DNA of 64,000 nt from Sphingobacterium sp. (lineage in GTDB: Bacteria; Bacteroidota; Bacteroidia; Sphingobacteriales; Sphingobacteriaceae): contig JAITTY010000022.1 of assembly GCA_031286695.1 (NCBI GenBank), positions 1 to 64,000 of the forward strand, in the 5' to 3' direction. This document shows positions 1 to 8,004 of the stretch, piece after piece. The first letter of the stretch is position 1, and the number at the start of each line of letters is the position of its first letter. Below the pieces are notes generated by a model, which searched no databases, had not been told where the DNA came from, and worked only from the letters and a program-made list of their open reading frames with translations. The translations under genes were made by a program, and so were the position numbers.

Positions 1-590
1 ACTTCCAAGCCTTTTGTTCTTATTATTTTCATTTTTCCCTTAACTGCCTGTAAAGGTGCGAGATTCTTTTTGGTTTTTGGTAGCGGCAGGTGCAGCAGCT
101 GGCAAATAACGGCTGATCCTGCACCACAAATGGAAACAGGGAAGCTCCAGGCGCCGGGAAAGGAGCTCCCTCGAGGTTTCCCGAGATTTGCCAGGGGGCT
201 TCAGCACCGGCTTTAGGAGTCGGATTGCGAAGCGGGCATCAGAAAAAGGGTGGCTTGCGTTCAGGACAACAGAAAGAGCTTAACATATACAGTCGAGGGA
301 CGGGAACGCCGCACCGGGCACATCCCATGCACGGACAGGCAGATATGGATAAGGTCGGAAAAAGGGAAGCCAAAAGGACCGCGAACATCAGGCCGCATAA
401 TCCGGTCCGGAATCTGCTGCTAAAGCCTCCGCAGACCTTCGGGTAGTATACGCGTGGGTAATATATGTGCCGGAAAGTCCTGAAAATGGTATCGCTGAAA
501 AGATGGCACAGGAAAAATACCGAAGCGCAGCACATAAAAGGATGACAGCACACGGGGTACAGAATACACAATTAAATAACCATACTTTCT
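1..590. other. GC-richer non-coding stretch, possible mobile-element edge
   Basis: This stretch is clearly richer in G and C than the AT-rich DNA that follows it. No convincing complete gene is visible. The long open frames on either strand (225-446 plus, 239-571 minus) overlap each other and have low-complexity, Cys/Arg-rich translations typical of chance frames in GC-rich DNA. A purine-rich AAGGGA stretch precedes a minus-strand ATG at 32, which opens a frame (MKIIRTKGLE) running off the left edge. That could be the first ten codons of a gene, but too little is visible to say. A small inverted repeat lies at 155-161/177-183 (CGGGAAA / TTTCCCG). The compositional break near 590 would fit the edge of an integrated element. 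That is inference only: no integrase or att repeat is visible. Confidence 0.35.
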
Positions 591-596
591 TACCCT

Positions 597-696
597 TTTA
601 GTTAGGGTTTAGTTAGGGTTAGTTTAGGTATAGTATAGGTAAGACCTAAACTAAACCTAACTTAATACTATGCTAACTATAGACAAAAGCTAAATA
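597..696. repeat. 11-bp periodic TTAGGTT hairpin repeat, copy 1
   Basis: Tandem units of about 11 bp begin at 598 (TTAGTTAGGGT twice, exactly, at 598-608 and 609-619, then two degenerate units to 640). They are followed by a complementary arm. Bases 611-629 pair with 644-662 over 19 bp with one mismatch, leaving a 14-nt loop. The element ends near the motif AAAAGCTAA at about 685. A second element with the same architecture lies at 57905-58022. There is no ORF and no U-tract, so it is not a simple terminator. Function unknown. Confidence 0.75.
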
Positions 697-1007
697 AATA
701 GGGGATTTGATTACAACTATACTATATCTAGCGGTATCTCCTCACTGCCAAAGTCAAATTTGGACCACTACATTGGACAATAACAGAGATTTAGTCGATA
801 ACCTATGATTGATCGTAAGAACTACTCTATCTAATCAAAAAGACACAGCCCATATGACAAGATTAGCCAAGGTAATTTCATGTCTAGTGGAATAACTCTT
901 TTTTCAGTAAATTTGATCTAGGTTAATAAATAACAAAAAAGAAGACCTTATTTTTAAGAAATTAAAGATATTAAATACTTTTATTGCAAATAAAACCCTA
1001 TTGGTCC
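697..1007. other. AT-rich intergenic region upstream of the HD-PycTM gene
   Basis: No ORF, RNA gene or convincing promoter is seen here. The sequence is AT-rich and unlike the GC-richer first 590 bases. It presumably carries the promoter of the gene starting at 1008, but no good TAnnTTTG match with a spaced TTG could be placed. Confidence 0.4.
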
Positions 1008-2192
1008 ATGATAGATTATGCTCAGCTTTTAAAACAGGTAGAAGAATATGCTGAAACTTATATTACAGAAAATATTTCAGTTTGCCATTGTTTTCACAAT
1101 ACGATACATACACGTTCTGTTGTACGTGCTGCGGAGGAGATTTCATCGCACTATAAACTAGGAGAGGAGGATCACTTTATTGTTATTAGTGCCGCCTACT
1201 TTCATGACCTCGGCTACGTAAAATCTGACAATGCTATCGGTCATGAGAAGAGAAGTGTCGAAATTGCTTTCGATTTCCTTCAGGACAAAGGCATACCGGA
1301 AGCCATACAGGAAAAAATCAAAGGTTGTATTTTAGCAACGAGAATGCCTCAGGATCCTACAAACCTGCTGGAGCAAATTCTCTGCGACGCGGACCTATTT
1401 CATTTTGGGAACGAGGATTTCGTTAACAGAAACAAACTGATGAAAGCCGAAGCTGAAGCAGTACTAGGGAAGGAGATTGATAAAGACGTATGGCGGGCCG
1501 GCACAATCAAACTATTAATGAGTCATCATTACCATACTGAATATGCGCAACAAAAGCTTAATGCCAAAAAGGAGATGAATCTAAAAGAACTGGAGAAAAA
1601 ACAGGAGAAATCTATCTCAAAAAATAAAGAAAGCAAAAAAGAAGATAAGAAGGAAAAGGAGAAAGGCGGTAAGCCAGAACGTGGCATAGAAACAATGTTC
1701 CGGATTACATCCTCAAACAATCAGCGATTAAGCGACATGGCAGACAATAAGGCCAACATCCTGTTAACGGTCAATTCTATTATCCTTTCTGTCGTGATTG
1801 CTGTCTTATTTCGGAAACTAGATGCCAACGAGCACCTTATTATCCCAACAATTATCTTAACAACGGCAGTTGTAGCAACCATGGTCATGGCAATATTGTC
1901 AACAATACCCAAAATTCCTTCTGGTAAATTCTCAAAGGAGGAAATCGAGCAGAAATCAGTCAATCTTCTCTTTTTTGGAAACTTTTACAAGATGAAACTC
2001 GACGACTACAACGAAGGAATGCAGAAGGTAATGGTCGATTCGGAATTTCTATATGGCATGCTCACCAAGGATGTTTATTCGCAAGGTGTGGTATTAGGTC
2101 GAAAATACAAACTTCTACGATACGCCTATGGAATTTTTATGTTTGGACTTGTTATATCGGTTGTTTCTTTTGTCGTCGCAACTATATTTTAA
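1008..2192 (+). CDS. HD-domain phosphohydrolase fused to Pycsar effector membrane domain (PycTM)
   Basis: The N-terminal half is an HD-type metal-dependent phosphohydrolase: H34, the HD pair at 66-67 (YFHDLGY) and D129 (CDADL) are all present. A very charged Lys/Glu linker (about 180-217) leads to a C-terminal domain resembling PycTM/DUF5706. That domain has the motif NQRLSDMADNKAN (228-240), two membrane segments (about 241-258 and 270-289) and a final one (374-394). In Pycsar antiphage systems PycTM domains are membrane effectors gated by cCMP or cUMP. No uridylate/cytidylate cyclase is encoded nearby, and the HD domain could instead hydrolyse a nucleotide. I chose the ATG at 1008; a TTG at 984 is the only longer in-frame option. 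ppk1 follows 161 bp downstream on the same strand, suggesting a nucleotide or phosphate signalling context. The domain calls are solid; the cellular role is inference. Confidence 0.8.
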   Translation: MIDYAQLLKQVEEYAETYITENISVCHCFHNTIHTRSVVRAAEEISSHYKLGEEDHFIVISAAYFHDLGYVKSDNAIGHEKRSVEIAFDFLQDKGIPEAIQEKIKGCILATRMPQDPTNLLEQILCDADLFHFGNEDFVNRNKLMKAEAEAVLGKEIDKDVWRAGTIKLLMSHHYHTEYAQQKLNAKKEMNLKELEKKQEKSISKNKESKKEDKKEKEKGGKPERGIETMFRITSSNNQRLSDMADNKANILLTVNSIILSVVIAVLFRKLDANEHLIIPTIILTTAVVATMVMAILSTIPKIPSGKFSKEEIEQKSVNLLFFGNFYKMKLDDYNEGMQKVMVDSEFLYGMLTKDVYSQGVVLGRKYKLLRYAYGIFMFGLVISVVSFVVATIF

Positions 2193-2353
2193 TACGATCC
2201 TATAAACACAGTGAAATATGCCAGGATCATGTTGTTCAAACTTTCTTTTTTATTTAAAAAGATGCCGCCTTTAAATCAATCATTAGCGACCAATAGATAG
2301 CATCACTATTGATGTTGTTGTAAGCATGTTGCCATAACCATAAATTTACACGG

Positions 2354-4375
2354 ATGAAGAAGAAAGATCTTTATATCAACAGAGACATCAGCTGGCTGTC
2401 GTTCAATGATAGGGTACTTGACCAAGCTGGTCGCCAGGAAGTACCTTTACTGGAAAAACTACAGTTTCTCGCTATTTTCTCATCCAATCTGGATGAATTT
2501 TATCGGGTTAGAATGCCTGTACTGATGGCCTGGAAAAAAATAATGAAGCAAAATCCCGAGCAGCTCATTCCGAACATAGATATTGGTACGTATAAAAAAG
2601 CGTCAAAAACCATCAATAAACAACAGGAAAAATTTGGCCTAATACTAGCTGATATTATCCAAGAATTAGCAAAAGAAAATATATTCTTTATTTACAATCA
2701 AGCTATTCCAACGGAAATAAAAGACCTCACAGCCCAGTATTTCTATACTACAATTGCCTCTTACCTCCAAATTATACCGATTGATGATACTTCTTTTTTC
2801 CCGATCAACAATCAGCTCTACTTCGTCGTTACAGACGATAATAACAGCGTGGTATTCTTTCTAAATGTCCCTTCAAATCATATTGGACGCTTTTTTACCT
2901 GTGAGATCAATGGCAATAAATATGTCGTGCTCATCGATGATATTATCAAAGCATTTTTTCCTGAAGCCATAAGAAATACATCATTAAATTTCTATTCCTT
3001 TAAAATCACAAGGGATGCGGAATTAAATCTCCAAGATGAATTTGAGGGTGATATTGCCCAAAAAATTGAGGCGGAAGTCAATAAACGTGACCTTGGCTAT
3101 GCGACACGCTTTCTATTTCAGCCAGATCTGCCAAAACAGCTGATTGAAACATTGGCAACGCTATTTGATCTGCGGAAAAGTAGCATTGTCGAAGGCGGAA
3201 ACTATCACAATCTGAAAGATCTATTTTCATTCCCGATTAAAATAGCGGAACTTTCTTATCCGAAACAGCTTCAAATCAATAAGAATCAGAATTTCAGGGA
3301 ATCTATCTTTGATCAAATAGACCGAGAGGATCTGTTGATCTGTACTCCCTATGAATCGTTCGACCCCATACTGCGTTTTTTTAATGAGGCTGCGATAGAT
3401 CCAACCGTAGACGAGATTTACACGACCTTATACCGTATCGCCGGTGATTCGCATATTGCACAGGCACTCGCTACCGCAGCAAAAAATGGAAAAAGAGTCA
3501 ATGTATTTGTCGAATTGAAAGCCCGCTTTGATGAAGCGAATAACATACATTGGGCTCGATTGATGAAAGAACAGGGTGTCAAAATCACGTATAGCATCCC
3601 CAATTTAAAAGTACACGCCAAAATAGCGCTCGTCAAACGCAAGGAGGGCCGAGAGAGTGCTTTATTAGGCACAGGAAATCTAAATGAAAAAACGGCGAAG
3701 GTCTACACGGATTACTTTCTCATCACCTCAAATAAGCTGTTGACAGACGAATTAAACATGCTATTCGAGTTTTTACCAGCCCGGAGAAAACCCCATAGTC
3801 CAAATGAACTGTCTTTTAACCATCTACTGATTGCACAGTTCAACCTCAAACATAAATTTCTATCCCTGATCGACCAGACCATCCAAGCGGCTAAAGCCGG
3901 AGACATCGCTACAATAAAAATTAAATTAAACAATCTGGAAGAAGAATCGTTAATCAATAAATTGTATGAGGCGAGCCAGGCAGGGGTAAAACTGCAGTTA
4001 TTGGTCAGAGGAATCTGTAGACTAAAACCACAAGTACCCGGATTGAGTGACAACATTATCGTGAAACGGATTGTAGGACGTTATTTAGAACATGGCAGAA
4101 TATTTATTTTTCAATATCAAGCACAAACGAGCGTGTATCTAGGTTCCGCAGACTGGATGAACCGCAACATCCACCGACGTATAGAAACTTGCTTTCCATT
4201 GCTGAATCTGACATTAGCACATCAAATACAGGAGCTATTTGATATTCAGTTTGCAGACGACACCGAAGCAACTTTACTGGATGAACAGGGGCAAAATCAA
4301 GCAATAGAAACACAGCAGAAAAATGTTTCTCAGCAGCAAATCTTTCATTATTTGAAAGGCAACATGAAACAATAG
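2354..4375 (+). CDS. ppk1: polyphosphate kinase 1
   Basis: PPK1 reversibly polymerises the gamma phosphate of ATP into inorganic polyphosphate. The 673-residue length is normal for the family. The N-terminal domain is recognisable (RDISWLSFNDRVL, SSNLDEFYRVRMP). The two phospholipase-D-like catalytic domains carry the HxK-type histidine H421 (NLKVHAKIALV), the residue expected to be autophosphorylated, and the second conserved histidine H580 (YLEHGRIFIF). The Mg-binding region ELKARFDE is intact. The gene sits between the HD-PycTM gene and an exported SdiA-regulated-like protein/barrel/GAF operon, so polyphosphate metabolism is probably linked functionally to those genes. No truncation or missing motif is seen. 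Confidence 0.96.
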   Translation: MKKKDLYINRDISWLSFNDRVLDQAGRQEVPLLEKLQFLAIFSSNLDEFYRVRMPVLMAWKKIMKQNPEQLIPNIDIGTYKKASKTINKQQEKFGLILADIIQELAKENIFFIYNQAIPTEIKDLTAQYFYTTIASYLQIIPIDDTSFFPINNQLYFVVTDDNNSVVFFLNVPSNHIGRFFTCEINGNKYVVLIDDIIKAFFPEAIRNTSLNFYSFKITRDAELNLQDEFEGDIAQKIEAEVNKRDLGYATRFLFQPDLPKQLIETLATLFDLRKSSIVEGGNYHNLKDLFSFPIKIAELSYPKQLQINKNQNFRESIFDQIDREDLLICTPYESFDPILRFFNEAAIDPTVDEIYTTLYRIAGDSHIAQALATAAKNGKRVNVFVELKARFDEANNIHWARLMKEQGVKITYSIPNLKVHAKIALVKRKEGRESALLGTGNLNEKTAKVYTDYFLITSNKLLTDELNMLFEFLPARRKPHSPNELSFNHLLIAQFNLKHKFLSLIDQTIQAAKAGDIATIKIKLNNLEEESLINKLYEASQAGVKLQLLVRGICRLKPQVPGLSDNIIVKRIVGRYLEHGRIFIFQYQAQTSVYLGSADWMNRNIHRRIETCFPLLNLTLAHQIQELFDIQFADDTEATLLDEQGQNQAIETQQKNVSQQQIFHYLKGNMKQ

Positions 4376-4492
4376 GGCTATTCAGCAAGGCAGCTCATAA
4401 CAAGGGTAGCCTAAAAGCCCAACAATATAATCATTGAACGTAAGCTCATTCAGAAACCGGATGACTTCCTCAATTTAAAATTTAATCATATA

Positions 4493-5389
4493 ATGATGAA
4501 AAATCCCACGATATTGACAACTATGGCATTAGGTTTAGCTTCTGCTATTTTTCTCGCCTGCAACCCGAATAATACAACCAAAGAAAACAGCAACAAGCCC
4601 GTTCATGTTCAAGCTGAAAAAGCGCAACAAATACCTTATACATTATCTTCGGGTATAAAGATGAGTTTGCCTGACGAATTGTTAGAAATATCCGGGATAG
4701 CTTTTCTCGCGGGACAGGATGACGATATTTATGCCATTCAAGATGAGCAGGGCTTTCTTTATAAATTTAACCAAGCGACACAAAAAGTTACGTTCACCCC
4801 TTTTGGAAAAGATGGCGACTATGAGGATATCTCGATAAGCAATACACATTTCTTTATCTTAAAGAGCAATGGCAGCATTTATTCCTTTCCCATTGCCGAA
4901 AAGGACGATATAAAAAACGTGGTCGAACAGAAAAATTTACTCCCAAAAGGAGAGTACGAGGGGCTTTTTGTTGACCGCGAAAGTAATCAGGCATACGTAT
5001 TATGTAAAGAATGTAAGGTCGACAGAAAACAACCGCAAACCTCGGGTTATGTCTTTTCAATTGACGAGCATGGTCAATTCCAGCCGAAAGGAAAATTTTC
5101 CATCCAGCTGGATGAACTTCATGCATTTGATGCTAAAATTAAGAAAACGTTCAAACCCTCGGCGTTAGCTAAAAAGGCAGACAGTAAGGAATGGTATATC
5201 TTATCTTCTGTAGACAAAGCCCTTGTTGTGACCGATGAGAATTTTCATGTGAAATCGCTCTCTCCATTAGATCCGAAGATCTTCCCTCAACCTGAAGGTA
5301 TTAACTTTGATTCAAAATTTAATCTTTATATCAGCAGCGAAGCCGGTAATCAGGATAAAGGGATCATTTATAAATTTGAAAAACAATAG
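4493..5389 (+). CDS. lipoprotein with SdiA-regulated-like beta-propeller
   Basis: An N-terminal hydrophobic stretch ends in a lipobox (IFLAC, Cys about residue 23), so this is an exported lipoprotein. The mature part has the spaced motifs of the SdiA-regulated/YjiK-type propeller family: EISGIAF (about 66-72), DYEDIS, YEGLFVDRESNQAY, KPSALA and PEGINFDSKFNLYIS near the C-terminus. The family's molecular role is poorly known; it has been suggested to act at the cell surface. Either of two adjacent ATGs (4493 or 4496) may be the start. Only 2 bp separate its stop from the next gene, so it is almost certainly co-transcribed with the outer-membrane barrel protein at 5392. Confidence 0.8.
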   Translation: MMKNPTILTTMALGLASAIFLACNPNNTTKENSNKPVHVQAEKAQQIPYTLSSGIKMSLPDELLEISGIAFLAGQDDDIYAIQDEQGFLYKFNQATQKVTFTPFGKDGDYEDISISNTHFFILKSNGSIYSFPIAEKDDIKNVVEQKNLLPKGEYEGLFVDRESNQAYVLCKECKVDRKQPQTSGYVFSIDEHGQFQPKGKFSIQLDELHAFDAKIKKTFKPSALAKKADSKEWYILSSVDKALVVTDENFHVKSLSPLDPKIFPQPEGINFDSKFNLYISSEAGNQDKGIIYKFEKQ

Positions 5390-5391
5390 GC

Positions 5392-7992
5392 ATGAAAAAG
5401 GTTGTACCATTCTTTCTTATTTTTCTTGCTAGTCATGCTTATTCACAACAAAAGCATACACAGTCACCTGCACATCAGGGCAAGTCCTTTGCTAAAACCG
5501 TCATCAAGGATAGTGTAAGTATCGTTGCAAATGCAAAATATGGTAAAGCCAGTAAATTCAAGAAGTTCTTCCTTGGCGAAAATTACCGCAAAGAATGGGC
5601 CGCAGAAACCACCTTGCCTTTGCTCCAGCTTTCAACCTTGTACGGGGGACTGCATCCTGTCAAACAGGGAGGCGGTATGCAGTCGGTTTCCCTACGACTG
5701 ACGGATTCAATCGGCCGGGAATGGGCACTACGATCAGTCAATAAAAGGACTGAATCCCTCATACCAGAAGAGCTACATGGGACTTTTGTACAGGATGTCT
5801 TGGACGATGCCACGAGCGCACAGCATCCCTATTCGGCGCTTATGATCCCCGCTTTGGCAAATGCCGTGAACGTCCCACATGCTCATCCCATCATCGGCGT
5901 TGTTGCACAAGACAGCATATTGGGGGAATACGCGCCTCTTTTTGAGCATACGGTGGCTTTACTAGAAGAACGCGAACCACTTGGTGATTCAGACAACAGC
6001 CCAAAAGCTGTACGAAAACTACAGGAAGATAACGACGATAACTTTAAGGCTAAGGCATATCTCCGCGCAAGAATGCTGGATGTACTGGTAAGCGATTGGG
6101 ATAGACACGAAGATCAATGGCGTTGGTACAATGAAAATCAGGATAGCACAGATCACGATAAAGACTACATTCCTATTCCCCGCGACCGGGATCAGGCGCT
6201 GCGTGTCACACAAGGTTTTCTGATGAAAGATATCTATCAGCAATTTGTCAACCCAGTCATGCAAGGTTTCACAAGCGGTATTCCCAATATTCGCTATTCT
6301 TTATTTAAATCGCGTTTTTTAAATGCCCATCCGAGCAACCAGCTTTCTCATAAGGAATGGGCTAAAGAGGTCAAGCAATTTGTAGCACGTCTTACAGATT
6401 CGGTATTATGGGAGTCGGTACGTAGCCTTCCGCAGTCGTCCATTGCTATTCGGGGAGAACAAATTTTTAAAACACTTCAAAGCCGTCGTGATGCACTACC
6501 CCTGGCGATGGAAGAGTATTACAATTTCATCAATAACATTGTCGATATTCATCTCAGCGACAAAAACGAAAAAGTAGAAATATACAGCACGGAAAATAAA
6601 AACTTAAAAGTCAAAGTTCTGAAGATCAATAAAGATGGTAAAGTCACCAAAGCTTTGATGGACAAAACCTATAAAGACCACCTGACAAAAGAAATTCGTC
6701 TCTATTTAGGGGAGGGAAAAGATTCTGTTGTCATCGATAACGCAAATTCTCCGATTAAACTCCGAATTATTGGAGATAGCACGCCAAAGACTTATGTTAT
6801 CAACCAAAGCAAATCGAAGATACAGCTTTACGAAAACACCAAAAAATCCACTTTACTGGGTGAGAAGAACAAAATAAAGCTTCATTATGCACAAGATAGT
6901 ACCAATACGCAATTTGTACCTGTAAACCTGTACAACACCTGGCTTCCCCTGGTGACCGCGGGTTATAACGCTGATGATGGTTTTTCGCTCGGGCTGGGCG
7001 CTGCTTACACACATCAGCGTGGATTTAGAAAAAGTCCTTTCACGTATAAACAACAACTTACTGTAGCAACAGCTTTCCGGACCGGAGCTTATAAAATTCA
7101 CTATAGAGGCGAATGGATCGCTGTTGTCGGAGATGCAGATCTTGTTGTCGATGCGCTAGCAAAAGCTCCTGACAACACGCAGAACTTCTTTGGTGTAGGC
7201 AATAACTCGCTCTTCTTAAAGGAACAGTATGGTGCAAAATATTACAGAAGTAGATTCAATATTTTCAATATCAATCCGCAGTTAAGGTGGAAACCTTCCT
7301 CTACGTTAAACTTTGCCGTAGGTCCGCATGTCCAATTTTACCACTTAGATCCGATTGAAAATGAAGATCGATTTATTTTAAATCCCCAGGCTTTACATTC
7401 TTACGATAGTTTATCGATTACCAAAGACAAAGCTTTTGCGGGTATTAATGCCTTTTTAACACAAGACTCCCGTAATCGAAAGATTAACCCAAGCAAAGGG
7501 CTATATATTGAAGCCGCTTTGAATTCCTATTTTGGGCTCAATCCGTATTCAAAAAATTCAGCGCAGTTAAGTGCTGCAATGACAGGCTATTTTAGTGCAT
7601 TCCATGAAGGCATTATATTCGCCAATAGAACAGGAGGGGGCACCGTTGTAGGGAACCCTACATTTTATCAATATTTATTTCTAGGCGGCCATGAAAATCT
7701 CAGAGGATTTCGCCAGTACCGATTTGCAGGGCAACAGATGCTTTATAATAACCTAGAGGCTCGTGTCAAAGTAATTGATGTCAAAAGCTATGTTCTTCCG
7801 GGTGAATTCGGACTAATGGGTATGTATGATGTTGGAAAAGTATGGGCAAAGGGCTATAACAGCGATAAGTTTCATCAAGGTGTGGGCGGAGGCATTTATT
7901 ACATCGTCGCCAATGCACTTCCTTTACATTTTGTCATGACGAAATCCAATGAAGGCTGGTATCCCTATTTCAGCACGGGTTTCCGCTTTTAA
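5392..7992 (+). CDS. BamA/TamA-like outer-membrane barrel with kinase-like periplasmic domain
   Basis: There is a signal peptide (about 1-18, ending near AYSQQ). The C-terminal third (from about 510) alternates aromatic and polar residues like an Omp85-type barrel, contains the surface-antigen-like segment GGHENLRGFRQYRF (about 763-776) and ends in an aromatic residue (TGFRF). The N-terminal half (about 60-300) contains SDWDRHEDQWRW (about 234-245) followed by PIPRDRDQA (about 261-269). This pair resembles the catalytic loop (DRHxxN type) and metal-binding Asp of atypical kinases such as the HipA, PI4K and Fam20 superfamily. The kinase resemblance is inference from motifs only. It sits 2 bp after the lipoprotein gene and 12 bp before the GAF gene, all downstream of ppk1. 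Confidence 0.75.
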   Translation: MKKVVPFFLIFLASHAYSQQKHTQSPAHQGKSFAKTVIKDSVSIVANAKYGKASKFKKFFLGENYRKEWAAETTLPLLQLSTLYGGLHPVKQGGGMQSVSLRLTDSIGREWALRSVNKRTESLIPEELHGTFVQDVLDDATSAQHPYSALMIPALANAVNVPHAHPIIGVVAQDSILGEYAPLFEHTVALLEEREPLGDSDNSPKAVRKLQEDNDDNFKAKAYLRARMLDVLVSDWDRHEDQWRWYNENQDSTDHDKDYIPIPRDRDQALRVTQGFLMKDIYQQFVNPVMQGFTSGIPNIRYSLFKSRFLNAHPSNQLSHKEWAKEVKQFVARLTDSVLWESVRSLPQSSIAIRGEQIFKTLQSRRDALPLAMEEYYNFINNIVDIHLSDKNEKVEIYSTENKNLKVKVLKINKDGKVTKALMDKTYKDHLTKEIRLYLGEGKDSVVIDNANSPIKLRIIGDSTPKTYVINQSKSKIQLYENTKKSTLLGEKNKIKLHYAQDSTNTQFVPVNLYNTWLPLVTAGYNADDGFSLGLGAAYTHQRGFRKSPFTYKQQLTVATAFRTGAYKIHYRGEWIAVVGDADLVVDALAKAPDNTQNFFGVGNNSLFLKEQYGAKYYRSRFNIFNINPQLRWKPSSTLNFAVGPHVQFYHLDPIENEDRFILNPQALHSYDSLSITKDKAFAGINAFLTQDSRNRKINPSKGLYIEAALNSYFGLNPYSKNSAQLSAAMTGYFSAFHEGIIFANRTGGGTVVGNPTFYQYLFLGGHENLRGFRQYRFAGQQMLYNNLEARVKVIDVKSYVLPGEFGLMGMYDVGKVWAKGYNSDKFHQGVGGGIYYIVANALPLHFVMTKSNEGWYPYFSTGFRF

Positions 7993-8004
7993 AATTTTCG
8001 ATCC

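Noticed and set aside
225..571. Overlapping ORFs on both strands in the GC-richer block
   Set aside because: They overlap each other and have low-complexity Cys/Arg/Pro-rich translations with no homology cue, as expected from chance frames in GC-rich DNA.
597..662. Telomere-type TTAGGG repeats
   Set aside because: The units are 11 bp with variable sequence and form a hairpin; bacterial chromosomal context makes telomeres implausible.
984..1007. Longer TTG start for the HD-PycTM gene
   Set aside because: TTG adds eight residues of no recognised homology; the ATG at 1008 is the simpler start.
1008..2192. A Pycsar antiphage system
   Set aside because: Only the PycTM-like effector domain is present. 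No cyclase is within reach, so a defence system is not called.
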